Source: Phytophthora colocasiae (lineage: Eukaryota > Oomycota > Peronosporomycetes > Peronosporales > Peronosporaceae). Taken from it: a stretch of 64,000 nt of DNA. Made by a program: the position numbers and the translations under genes. The stretch spans positions 186,001-250,000 of the forward strand of contig JAGKQI010000053.1 in the NCBI GenBank assembly GCA_018806915.1. The letters run 5' to 3'. A model generated the notes under the pieces. That model saw only the letters and a program-made list of their open reading frames with translations, was not told where the DNA came from and made no database searches. Below, piece after piece: positions 9,503 to 19,898 of the stretch. Positions within the stretch are counted from its first letter, which is position 1. Every line of letters starts with the position of its first letter.

Positions 9503-10450
9503 CCTTGCTGTTCGCAAGCAAGTCGATGACTTCCTCTCGATGAGGCTTAGCGTCTTACGCCGTGTGCGTGACGCAATGGCTGAAAGCCAAGATGTTCAAA
9601 AGGAACAAGCTGATGCAAAAGGTAGAAGCAACATATGGGAGTTCAAGGTCGGTGACCACGTTTTATTAAACGCTAAGAACCTACCTACACATGCAGTGTC
9701 AAGTGTCTTTAAGATGAAATTGCGTCCGCGTTTCATCGGACCATTTACGGTCGTGGCCAAGAAGGGCCTGGCATACACGCTTGACTTGCCAAAGCGGATG
9801 CGAACACACCCGGTGTTCTACGTCGGCTTGCTTAAGCCATATCGGGACCCCGCGGGGGTGAGCGCGGAGGCGCTGGCGCCGACGACACGTGCCCAGGCTG
9901 CGTCATCTGCAGCAGCAACGTCACCTGACCTCGCAACTCAGCGAGCTGAAGCTCCTGCTGGTGCAGGCGAGCAGTCAGGGACTGAGGACCTTCGAGCCAA
10001 GCCATCCGGCTTTCAATCTCCTCCATGTCATGAGCGAGACGGGCATGCGAATGCCAAACGCTCTCCAGGTTCCCCTGAAGAGACTGAGTCTGACTCTGGA
10101 GAGTACCGATCGAGTGATCGAGTTGATACCAAGCGCGCCGCGACAAATAGCGCTCATCACACTCGTCGAGTATTGCGTTCCGCAGCGAATCGGCCTCCTC
10201 CGCCGTTGCTCGATGAGCAGGGGACTCCCCACTACCACGTGGAGCGCCTGATGGCGCGGCGTCGCCACGTAGTCAAAACCAGTATCTGGTGAAGTGGCGT
10301 GGATATCCTCATTCCCAAAACTCGTGGGAGTTTGAAGGGCCCCTGAGGCAGGACTGCCCTGACGTCGTGGACGCTTTTGATCGCGAAGATCGGGGGCGCC
10401 CGAAGGGCTCGAGGTCGACCACTCGGTCGACACCCGCTTCTCACCACTAG
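9502..10450 (+). pseudogene. B2 integrase C-terminus and chromodomain
   Basis: From the helical region after the integrase core (MRLSVLRRVRDAMAES) through the GPY/F module (RPRFIGPFTVVAKKG) and Ser/Pro linker to the chromodomain (QYLVKWRGYPHSQNSWEF), ending with TAG at 10448-10450. The A-run at 10275-10278 carries the same 1 nt loss as B1, so the chromodomain is out of frame with the rest. Here the chromodomain Trp codon is intact. Confidence 0.8.
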
Positions 10451-11010
10451 TGTGAGAAGCTGACGGACTAGCAGCCGAGCTCAGGCTCTGGTCCGTGGCT
10501 GGCACAGCCAGCGAGTCTCCCTCGGAGACTGAAGGAGCATCCTGCGAAGCAAGGATAGTGGCCTGAGAGGCGGGAGCCACTGCCGTCGTGTGACGTGGAA
10601 AGCGGCCGGGCCGCACGCGTATCTTCGCGTACTGGAAGAGTAGACCTCGAGCGAGGCGGACGTCCACCTCGGCGCAGCTCTCCATGAGCCGGTCAAACGA
10701 CGCGAGCTTCTGTGAAGCCTCGGCCCAGGTGGCCACATGGACCATGTAGTCCCGGGTGGTCTCTCCGGTTTGGAGCAGGAGTGGATAAGTCCTCATCTGA
10801 GGCACAGACTCCCGTCGTCGTTGCTTATCTAAGCGTTGCCGATACTCGGCGAGTGTGCACACCTGCGGGGTCAAGAAACGCTCATGGAGCCCCTGTCGCT
10901 GCTGAGTCTCAGCCACCGTACGTGGAGGATCGCCTATGGCGTAACCATGCAGGTTTGGCTGCGCCATCAACTGCTTCACCTGCTCGGCAGGGTCACGAGG
11001 TTCGAAGCCG
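9832..11010 (-). pseudogene. aORF-B, B2 copy, truncated
   Basis: The minus-strand antisense ORF lacks its N-terminal part, cut at 11010. It carries the same core (LMAQPNLHGYAIG, FLTPQVCTLAEYRQRL) and ends in the same coiled coil at 9832. As in B1 the coil is reached only after a -1 shift at the A/T run near 10275. It overlaps the B2 pol end from 9832 to 10450 on the opposite strand. Confidence 0.65.
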
Positions 11011-13157
11011 AGACGCCGATACCGCGAAAAGATGTTATCATCGATTCGATGGCCTTGAGCACTATCTTCAGTGCTCTAGATCTGCGTGATGGATTCTACC
11101 AAATCCTCATGCGTGAGAGGGACATCCCTCTCACAGCGGTAAGCACTCCAAGCGGTATGCTTTGAGAGTGGCTCGTCATGCCGCAGGGACTTAAGAACGC
11201 CCCTGCGACGTTCAATAGATGCGTGACACATCTATTGCGCTCGGTGCGCGACTTCGCACCGAGTTACTTCAACGACGTGTTCGTCCACAGCCGGGCTGTG
11301 AACGGGAAGACGGACATTGAGATGCACAAGGTGCATCTCCGGAAGCTGCTAGAGCTTATGAGGAAACATAAGCTCTATGCGAACCTGAAGAAGTGTATCT
11401 TCGGGGCGAGCGAGATACCCGTGCTGGGGTGTCTCGTGGGGAAAGACGGCGTGCGCCCTGACCCAGAGAAGGTCAGAGTGATCAATGAATGGCCCACGCC
11501 ATCCAATGTGAAGGAACTGAGGCAGTTCCTTGGGCTTGCCACGTACTTGTGCAAGTACGTGGACAACTATGCGGGCAAGATTCGCCCGTTGTCACAGCTT
11601 CTCAAGAAAGAAGCTGAGTGGATTTGGACGACCAAGTGCGAGGATGCATTCGGTGCAGTCAAGCAGGGCTTGACTGAAGCGCCGATCTTGGCCGTGGCAG
11701 ACCAAGATCGTCCATTCCACGTAGTGTGCGATGCATCCGACTTTGCAATCGGATGTGCATTGGTGCAACACAATCACGAAGGGCGTGATCATGTAGTCTA
11801 CTATCAATCGCGTCAGCTGAAGCCAGCTGAGCGTAACCATCCCGTACATGACAAGGAGCTCCTTGCCATGAAGTATGCACTCGCAAAGTTCCGAGTGTAT
11901 CTACTTGGGAGTAGACCGTTCGTGGTCTATACAGACCACGCATCATTGCGGACGGCGATTAAGTCGCCGCACATCTCGCAACGTATGGCGAGATGGTTGT
12001 CCTTCTTCGCGGAGTACAACTTCCGGGTGGAGTACAAACCCGGAAGACTCAATGTAGTGGCCGACGCGTTATCGCGTCGACCTGACTATGCGGAGACGGT
12101 CGACGCCAACGCTGTTGGCGTCGTGAGGACAAGTGTGCCGTCGTCAACGTTGATTGACGACGTGAAGAACGCGTATGCAAGGGATGCAGACGCGAAGGGG
12201 CTGCTGGAGTTCCTCACAGCACCTTCCGACGTGGCACGTCGGAAGCTAACCCCTCATCTTCGAGCTCGTGTACACCGCTATCGTGTACACGAAGGTCTAC
12301 TGTTGTATAGTGCAGTAGACGACAATGCGGATCGCATTGTCGTTCCGAATGATCATGACCTCCGATTGAGGATCACGTTCGAGTATCACGATGCCCCCAC
12401 GGCAGGGCATCCGGGTCGTGAGAAGACATACACTCTTCTCACGCGTGACTTCTACTGGCACCACCAGTACAAGTGGGTACGCAAGTACGTACGTGCTTGC
12501 GAGGTTTGTCAACGCGTTAAGCCTGCGCAGTTCTCGCAGGCTCCTCTTCAATCACTACCGACTCCGTCGGAGTGTTGGCAGTCCATGTCCATGGACTTTG
12601 TCTTCGGTCTTCCGCCTGACAGCAAGCGGAGGACGGGCATCGTTGTCTTTGTGGACCGATTCAGCAAGATGGTTCATCTTGCTGCCGTCCCGGCTACTGT
12701 TACAGCCGCGCAGACTGCGCGACTGTTTGTTGACATGGTGTTCAAACACCATGGCATGCCGCTCGACATTGTGTCGGACCGTGACCCACGCTTCACAGCG
12801 CGGTTCTGGCAAGAAGTGTTTACACTTCTTGGTTCACAATTGTCAATGTCGACTGCGGATCATCCGCAGACGGACGGACAGACCGAACGTGTCAACCGCG
12901 TACTGGGTGACACGCTGAAGAGCTACGCTCACTCGTTCCCGCATTGGAGCGAGTGCTTGCCGATGGCAGAGTTTGCCATCAACAACTCGGTGCATGCCTC
13001 GACAGGGCATACACCGTTCTACGTGAATGCCATGAGGCATCCACGATTGCCGAGCATGCTCGGCGGGGTAGCTTCCTCCTTAAGTGGGGGGGATCTACGG
13101 TTGCGTCCGAACAACCGCAGAATACAACTGATAGCAGCACACTATCAGCTGCGGTGA
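11011..13157 (+). pseudogene. A2 RT, RNase H and integrase core
   Basis: RT motifs IFSALDLRDGFYQIL, MPQGLKNAPATFNR and the active-site box, which reads YFND instead of YFDD, so a catalytic Asp is Asn. RNase H shows VCDASDFAIG, KELLAMKYAL and TDHASL. The integrase zinc finger (YHDAPTAGHPGREKTY, CEVCQRV) and core Asp, Asp, Glu contexts (SMDFVFG, SDRDPRF, QTERVNR) are complete. A TGG to TGA stop occurs at 11163-11165 in RT, and a 1 nt change in a G-run near 13090 shifts the frame after the core. The same YFND occurs in A1. This stretch shows an exceptional density of perfect hairpins. Confidence 0.85.
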
Positions 13158-14033
13158 CGCGTGCGACGTCTCGTTCGAGCAGGAACGAGCGCGCGATGTC
13201 TGTGCCGGGCACAGACATGAGAGATGATAGCGAGCAGGCAGGGCCTGCTGCTGACAAGGGCGACAAGCTGAAAGGATTCAGCTCGGGTGCGCTAGACTTT
13301 GTCCAGCGAAGACAAGCCGTCATACGGTTTGTCCAGGATGCTATCGCAGCTTCTGTCGATCAACAGAAGCTGAACGCTGATAATGTTGGTAGGGGCAACA
13401 TAAATGAATTCAAAGTGGGTTCATTAGTGTTGTTAGCTACACAAACACCTGCCTAAACATGCAGTGTCTGATTTTGGAGCAAGCAAGCTTGCTCCAAGAT
13501 TCATTGGGCCGTTCAAGGTACTTGAACGGCACGGCAACGCGTACCGGCTGGACATACCGTCCAGCATGAGGCTCCACCCGACCTTCTACGTCGGGCGGTT
13601 GAAGCCGTACGTGCAGCACAGACTACCTAGGGTTGGTAGTCCGACTGAGAAGTGCGAGAGGCCTGGAAGGCCTTCTCGAGACCGTCGATATGGTCAACCA
13701 ACCGGTTCACTCTCGTCCCAAGACCGGACGAGAGGTTCGAGACAGTCTGAGCTGCCTCGCAGACCTCAGCACGGAGGACACGAACCTCCTGCTTCAGAGC
13801 AGCTATCTCAGCGCTCTGTGTCTGCTCCAGCGCAGCAACTCGATCCCCTCCGCTGCCGTTGCGTGACGCGCGTGGAGCGATCCGCTGGATTGTTGAGCGG
13901 ATCGTGGCTCATAAGAGAACGAAATCTCAAGGGGTTCGCGTCTTTGAGTCTCGGACTCAAAGGCAACCTCACTGGCGACGTCGTCGTCGTTGATACTGTT
14001 GCATGCGTACAACAGTATCGGGTTCGGTGGTGA
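13158..14033 (+). pseudogene. A2 integrase tail and deleted chromodomain
   Basis: The tail follows in other frames: linker, GPY/F module (RFIGPFKVLERHG), Ser/Arg-rich linker, and only the first half of the chromodomain (IRWIVERIVAHKR). An internal deletion of several hundred bp at ~13950 joins it to sequence that lies antisense to the N-terminal part of aORF-A. The chromodomain and the aORF-A core were therefore lost together. Confidence 0.75.
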
Positions 14034-14544
14034 ACTAGCACCGAACCTGTCATGGATCTCTGCCTCAGTAGGCATCCATGGTGTGCGCACTGGCGTATCA
14101 GTGCGCGGGGCAGTGAGCGCCCTCGACATGGGGGACGCTTCGTCATCACTGCGCGGACGCTTCGAGCTTGAAGCGTCCGATGCCTCAACACGAGGTCGTC
14201 GAGATCCCACGGGTGGGTCTGACGTGTCTTCGTCCGAAGACACGGGAGCGGGAGCCTTGACATCAACCTCCCCCTCCTCGAGGATGTCTTCGTAGTCCTC
14301 TCCAAAGAGTTCTTTGAGAGGGACAGCAAGATTCTTAATCTCTGCTAGAGAAGAAGACTTCTTCTTCTTCTCGTGCTTCTCCTTATGGAGAGCATGGTAC
14401 TTGGTGACAGAGAGTTTCTCTGTCGGACCGCTGGAAGCAGCAGTGCTAGTGGGCACTGCTGAGGTCGTTGTTCCTGCTGCAGGCAGCAGGTGAGGCTTGC
14501 GCGTCCGCAGTAGCGGACGGAGACGTGGGCGTTGGCGAGTCCAT
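13624..14544 (-). pseudogene. aORF-A, A2 copy, internally deleted
   Basis: The minus-strand ATG is at 14544 (start motif MDSP). After a shift near 14470 the acidic and basic N-terminal region is intact (EEGEVDVKAPAPV, SSKRPRSDDEASP). The central aromatic core is deleted between ESETQRRE and PLEISFSYE, and the coil is out of frame. Bases 13624-14033 lie over the remnant pol end. Confidence 0.65.
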
Positions 14545-14645
14545 TGCGAAATGAACTCGGATTTCTCGTGGGAACTTGACGGTCTTGTCAAGTTCTGTTG
14601 ATTGACGTATCGAGACCGATACGTCAAATCTTAACGGGGGGATGG

Positions 14646-14697
14646 ATACCTCGGCGCCAGTGTCCAGGAGCAAGATCGCTCTTTCATGATTGATCTT
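14646..14697 (+). other. 52 bp of family D protease sequence trapped between polypurine tract and 3' LTR of A2
   Basis: In A3 the polypurine tract ending GGGGGGATGG directly touches the LTR start TGTAACGG. Here 52 extra bases separate them. Together with the preceding GATGG they match 57762-57818 (D1 protease gene, antisense to its coding strand) over 57 of 57 bases. Five bases (GATGG) are common to both at the left edge. Confidence 0.9.
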
Positions 14698-15157
14698 TGT
14701 AACGGGGTTACACGTACAAGTGGTTGTACCACTTGTAACTCTAACAGTTAGGATAACTGTTAGAGGTTGGAAATGGGCCTCAGACCTTGGTGTGCTGTAC
14801 ACACCAAAGGATACCTGGGCGAACCACATTATTGGGTGGTTCGTGTGCATTTGTGCATATTATTGGTAGAAAGTAACGGATTTCTACCAATCACTGAGCA
14901 GAGTTTCTGCCAACCACACGTTGGCAGACCCTTTAGAAATAGATTACAAACAGTTTTAGGAGGTCCATAATTGGCTTATGCCAAATTCAATAACAGTTCT
15001 CATTTTACGGTATTTTGCAGTTTAATTTAGTTATATTTGATTTAATTATACTTATTTAAATAAGTATACTTAAATTAAGTCTATTCTAATTGCACGCTTC
15101 CTCATATACCTAAGCGCGCGTGTACGCCACCTAATAGGTCTAGGTAGACCCATTACA
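14698..15157 (+). repeat. A2 3' LTR (family A, 460 bp)
   Basis: Starts TGTAACGGGGTTACACGTAC and ends CCCATTACA; the reverse-complement copy is 45678-46144. It is packed with perfect hairpins, for example CTCTAACAGTTA/TAACTGTTAGAG (14739-14765), TACAAGTGG/CCACTTGTA (14715-14737) and ATTGGTAGAAA/TTTCTACCAAT (14862-14891). The central 15000-15100 stretch is AT-rich. Confidence 0.9.
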
Positions 15158-15487
15158 GACTTTCCCCGACGATGAGTGCCTAAAGGTTGGCAGAAAGTCT
15201 CTCAGAAGAAGGTATCTCTGAGAGACCTCATCCCGTTGCCGTCCTGTGTGACGATGATGGTTTAAGGAATATAATTATACCCACAAGATACCAAGTATCG
15301 CGCACCGGACGTAGCGCACCCCGCGCATATCCCAATTGGACTTCGTGCGTTGCAGCATACGTGCTCCGCACCCTAAAAACATTCATGGATTTCTGGTATC
15401 ACGCAGGGAAACTCTGATATCACACCATGAAGTCTGACGTACATGGAGTCTGACGTACATGAGTCTGGTGAACATGATTCTGGTAAA
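15158..15487 (+). repeat. Fragment of an LTR-C
   Basis: Matches the interior of the C1 LTR (about 27150-27510), including the GACGTACATGA motifs, with fewer motif copies. A2 inserted into it on the left. On the right it is joined to A1 gag near 15488, replacing the first ~36 residues of gag. Confidence 0.85.
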
Positions 15488-16337
15488 AGATCCAGAGTGG
15501 GAAGCTCTCCAAAGACTTTCACAAGTCATTGGAGAGGCAGCAGTAGCTACGATGCTTCGTACGCTATCGCCGACAGAGCAACATGGTGTTGCTCTGGGGT
15601 ACATTGTTAAGGAGCAACGAGATGTTGCTGCCTCGGTGGCTTCCCCGAAGCCACGCGTTGAGTCGTTGAAACTCCACGTGAGTACCTACACGGAGAAGGA
15701 GGACGAGACCCTCCTTCGTTGGCTTGTCGAACTTGACACAGCCGTTGCGGCTCGACGTATCGTCGATCCGATGTCGAAGGTCGCGTTCGCCATGTCATGT
15801 CTTGGCGGACGTGCGGCCTATGGGCGCCGACTCTCGGATCCTACGTGCTTCAGCACGTACGAGGTGTTCAAAGAGGAACTCAAGCTTGCGTTTGAGCCTC
15901 CGAAGAACGAGTTCAGATCGAGAGCGGAGTTTCTCGATCTGCAGCAGGGCAAGGATGATGTTCACACCTTTGCCCAGCGTGCTCGATACTTGGTATCGAA
16001 CATAGTGGCCAACCCGATCGACGACGCGACCAAGGTCGTCACGTTCATGAAGGGACTAAGAGATGGTCCCGTCAAGACGTATCTCTTCCGAGAGTACCCG
16101 AATACTCTCGAGGAGGCGATCAGCCTTGCAATGCAAGAGGAGTTTAGCCGGCGTCAAGCTAAACTCCATGCGAACGCGCCGAAGCCGGCGCGTCCTGTTG
16201 TGAAGACGGAAGGTCCGGAGCCTATGGACCTCTCGAGTGCTACGACTGCTGGTCAACAACAGCGTAGGAACGGCAAGGCACGGGGAGTCCTACTGGTAAT
16301 GCAGTCTCGCGCGACGAACTCGGACACGCGACGTTGA
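15488..16337 (+). pseudogene. A1 gag, N-terminally truncated
   Basis: A capsid-like Gag of ~280 residues: DPEWEALQRLSQVIGEA, an SKVAFAMSCLGGRAAYG region, EFLDLQQGKDDVHTFAQRAR, the Ty3/Gypsy-type FMKGLRDGPVKTYLF helix, then EGPEPMDLSS. No zinc knuckle is visible before the stop at 16335-16337, unlike family B. The reading frame also runs 29 bases into the LTR-C scrap, which I take as chance. The authentic start is represented by the fragment at 25825-25943. Confidence 0.8.
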
Positions 16338-16342
16338 AGGCT

Positions 16343-16948
16343 GCTGCCCCCAGCGAGAAGGTTTCTCGCTGCGAGATGCAAGATGACAAGCCAGGCCTTG
16401 TCATCCTGAACGTAATGTCGAAGAGAGCGAACTCTCTTCGTGCCCTAGTGGACTCGGGCGCGTCGAACAACTTTGGTTGACAGGGAAGTCTTCGAAGGCT
16501 TCACTTCGAAGAGACCGACACGCCTCGCGGCGTGTTGGAGGTGCGGTTAGCAACAGGTGCCACCGTAAGTACTGAGAAGCGCGTAGTCCGTGTGCGCTTC
16601 TCTTACAAACGAAGGACGTTTGCAGAAGATCTTATCGTCTTGGATCTAGACGATAAGCTCGACTTGGTATTAGGCATGCCGTGGCTTGCACGGCATGACC
16701 CGGTGATCAACTGGGAGAAGCGTACGCTCGTACGCTTCAACAACACATGCGCGACAGAGAGCGATGGCCCTGTCAGTGCTGCACATGCACCGGCCGGTGC
16801 ATGTGAATCCCCAGTTGAGACAGCAGCGGCCGCCGCTGCCTCCGATCGCCGCCGGCGACCATCAACGACTCCGAGAGTCGTTGTGAGAAAATGTGTGTCG
16901 ACTCAGAAATCTGAGCCGAAGGGTCGCGGTCACATGAGTGATGGTTAG
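16343..16948 (+). pseudogene. A1 protease
   Basis: An aspartic protease in the -1 frame relative to gag: ALVDSGASNNF at about 16443-16475, then an in-frame TGA at 16475-16477, then VRLATGATVSTEKRVVRV and LVLGMPWLARHDPVINW. No slippery heptamer as clear as that of family B was found at the gag end. Confidence 0.75.
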
Positions 16949-17094
16949 GTGAATGTGAATTACATGACGCGTAAACATCTGAATGATGTTTGTCACATGA
17001 GTGATGGTCAGGTGAATGCGATTCACCTGAGAGAAGGTAACATACCGGTATCCTTGGAGGTACTTCAAGCCCCCAAGGGTCGCGCCGACGACGT

Positions 17095-17365
17095 CGCGTC
17101 AACTCTGGGAGTTGACGAAATAAATAAAATTCGGGGGACCGAAAGGCGTGCGTCCACTGGCGCGTCGCTGCTAATTCTGGGAACTAGCGATCGCGCATAA
17201 GCTCCGGGAGCTGATGATGCGTGTACAGGCGAACATTCGCTGTTAGTTCGGGAACTAGCGATCGTGCGTCAGCTCTGGGATCTGACGATACGTGTACAAG
17301 CGATCACTCGCTAGCGCAGGAAGCTAGCAAGAGCACGTCGACTCCGGGAGTCGACAATGCGGTTG
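17095..17365 (+). repeat. Array of stem-loops in the A1 PR-RT linker
   Basis: A run of short perfect stems with near-identical loops of the CTCTGGGA/CTCCGGGA type, for example TCAACT/AGTTGA, GTCAG/CTGAC and GTCGACtccgggaGTCGAC, spaced ~40 bp apart and each followed by GACGA-like bases. Stem sequence varies while the loop is kept. Reading frames in 16949-17800 are broken and no domain is recognised there. Confidence 0.6.
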
Positions 17366-17800
17366 CTTCATCCGTAGTGGCGGGTGAAGTTGCTCCATCC
17401 GTAGGAGCGGATGGAGGCGCAGCGGTTCAGGGAACCGACTGCGCGGCAGGAGGTGCTGGCGGTTGCAAACGCCCAGCACCCGAAGAACCTGCGTGCTCAC
17501 GTGCAGCGGTGCTGCACGCGATGAGCGACACACAAGCAGTGCTTGGATGTGCGAGTCAGCGGATTCCATCCGCTGACGATTGCGATAAAGTCCCGTCCAA
17601 GGTGGGATGCCTTGGACGTGGAGCGCCTGGAGCTGAGCTCCATGGCAGAGCTTTGCGAGTCCCAGTCCGTGACTGTGGAGAGTGTGTCTGCAGGACAGAC
17701 ACCGAGTGTCAAGGCGTTGAACGTCTTGACACGAACAGATACTGCGGTACAGTATCAGAGCGCGCGGCACCAGCTCAGTGAGCTGTGTGAGTCTTAGTCC

Positions 17801-19898
17801 GTGACTGAGGAGGGTGTATCTGCAGGGCAGACACCGAGTGTCGAGACGTTGAACGTCTTGACACGTACTAGTACTGGGTTACAGTACCAGAGGATGCGGT
17901 TGGAGAATCCGCCGACGTGTGCGTCGGTGTTGACCGCACTTCCAACGATGAGTTGGAAGCGCTTCGCGCGGGACTTGTACGATGGACGCATCGAACAAAG
18001 TTGCATTCTCTCGGATATCGAGAGAGTGGATCGCGAAGCCGAGAAGCTGAAGCAGCTCATCGTCGATGGCATCACTGAGGGCGATGACCCCCTCAGTGCG
18101 AAAACCAAGAAGCAACGCTTCGAGGAGCAGAGTTGGGACTCATTGAAGTCGAGTCCCATTCTGCGGAAGTACAAGGATGTACTCCCGGACGAGATTCCTT
18201 CGGAGCTTCCGAAGGACAAGGGCGTACAGCACGAGATTGATCTCGTGCCGGGCACGAAGTACTGTGTTACACGGCAGTGGCCACTGCCGCGTGAACAAGT
18301 TCAAGCGATCGACAACTTCTTTGAAAGTCATCGTCCTGCAGGTCAAGTGCGGGAATCGAAGTCCCCGCACAGTGCCCCAACGTTCTGTGTTAAGAAACCA
18401 CAGGGCGGCTGGCGCATCGTTCATGCGTACAACAAGTTGAACGATGCGACGATACCGGCGCAGACGCCAATACCGCGAAAAGATGTTATCATCGATTCGA
18501 TGGCCTTGAGCAATATCTTCAGTGCTCTAGATCTGCGTGATAGATTCTATCAGATCCTCATGCGTGAGAGGGGCATCCCTCTCACAGCGGTAAGCACTCC
18601 AAGCGGTATGCTTGGGAGTGGCTCGTCATGCCACAGGGGCTTAAGAACGCTCCTGCGACGTTCAATAGATGTGTGACACATCTATTGCGCTCGGTGCGCG
18701 ACTTCGCACCGAGTTACTTCAACGACGTGTTCGTCCACAGCCGGGCTGTGAACGGGAAGACGGACATTGAGATGCACAAGGTGCATCTCCGGAAGCTGCT
18801 AGAGCTTGTGAGGAAGCATAAGCTCTATGCGAACCTGAAGAAGTGCATCTTCGGGGCGAGCGAGATACCCGTGCTGGGGTGTCTCGTGGGGAAAGACGGC
18901 GTGCGCCCTGACCCAGAGAAGGTCAGAGTGATCAATGAATGGCCCACGCCATCCAATGTGAAGGAACTGAGGCAGTTCCTTGGGCTTGCCACGTACTTGT
19001 GCAAGTACGTGGACAACTATGCGGGCAAGATTCGCCCGTTGTCACAGCTTCTTAAGAAAGAAGCTGAGTGGGTTTGGACGACCGAGTGCGAGGAGGCATT
19101 CGGTGCAGTCAAGCAGGGCTTGACTGAAGCACCGATCTTGGCCGTGGCAGACCAAGATCGTCCATTCCACGTAGTGTGCGATGCATCCGACTTTGCAATC
19201 GGATGTGCATTGGTACAACACAATCACGAAGGGCGTGATCATGTAGTCTACTATCAATCGCGTCAGCTGAAGCCAGCTGAGCGTAACTATCCCGTACATG
19301 ACAAGGAGCTCCTTGCCATGAAGTATGCACTCGCAAAGTTCCGAGTGTATCTACTTGTGAGTAGACCGTTCGTGGTCTATACAGACCACGCATCATTGCG
19401 GACGGCGATTAAGTCGCCGCACATCTCGCAACGTATGGCGAGATGGTTGTCCTTCTTCGCGGAGTACAACTTCCGGGTGGAGTACAAACCCGGAAGACTC
19501 AATGTAGTGGCCGACGCGTTATCGCGTCGACCTGACTATGCGGAGACGGTCGACGCCAACGCTGTTGGCGTCGTGAGGACAAGTGTGCCGTCGTCAACGT
19601 TGATTGACGACGTGAAGAACGCGTATGCAAGGGATGCAGACGCGAAGGGGCTGCTGGAGTTCCTCACAGCACCTTCCGACGTGGCACGTCGGAAGCTAAC
19701 CCCTCATCTTCGAGCTCGTGTACACCGCTATCGTGTACACGAAGGTCTACTGTTGTATAGTGCAGTAGACGACAATGCGGATCGCATTGTCGTTCCGAAT
19801 GATCATGACCTCCGATTGAGGATCACGTTCGAGTATCACGATGCCCCCACGGCAGGGCATCCGGGTCGTGAGAAGACATACACTCTTCTCACGCGTGA
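17801..19898 (+). pseudogene. A1 RT, RNase H and start of integrase
   Basis: RT (HEIDLVPGTKYCVTRQWPLP, IFSALDLRDRFYQIL), then a 1 nt deletion near 18612 that shifts the frame at PSGML. The remainder is open: MPQGLKNAPATFNR, YFND in place of YFDD, RNase H with VCDASDFAIG, KELLAMKYAL and TDHASL, and the histidine half of the integrase zinc finger (YHDAPTAGHPGREKTY). It is cut at LLTRD by the B1 LTR. Motif A also has Arg in place of Gly after DLRD. Confidence 0.85.
19894..19898. other. Target-site duplication of B1 (left-hand copy)
   Basis: CGTGA adjoins the B1 5' LTR. The partner is TCACG at 2678-2682 in reverse orientation, displaced by the inversion. Confidence 0.8.

Larger units (their letters stand above)
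9502..11010 (+). mobile_element. Family B element B2, 3' part
   Basis: Plus-strand integrase C-terminus and chromodomain with the antisense ORF over it. It continues exactly from the minus-strand segment ending at 20776. At 11010/11011 the aORF-B sequence stops and family A RT begins, so the B2 3' LTR and the A2 5' half are lost at that junction. Confidence 0.8.
11011..15157 (+). mobile_element. Family A element A2, 3' part
   Basis: Plus-strand RT, RNase H, integrase, remnant chromodomain, antisense ORF, polypurine tract, a 52 bp foreign insert, then the 3' LTR (14698-15157). Its 3' LTR sits in a fragment of an LTR-C. The 5' end is missing at the junction with B2. Confidence 0.85.
15488..19898 (+). 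mobile_element. Family A element A1, 5' half
   Basis: Plus-strand gag, protease, linker, RT, RNase H and the start of integrase, interrupted at 19898/19899 by the 5' LTR of B1. The 5' LTR and gag start are missing. Its 3' half is 1-2682 on the minus strand. Confidence 0.85.

Noticed and set aside
15459..15487. Start of A1 gag in the LTR-C scrap (MSLVNMILVK)
   Set aside because: A chance in-frame fusion; the authentic start is seen in the fragment at 25825-25943.
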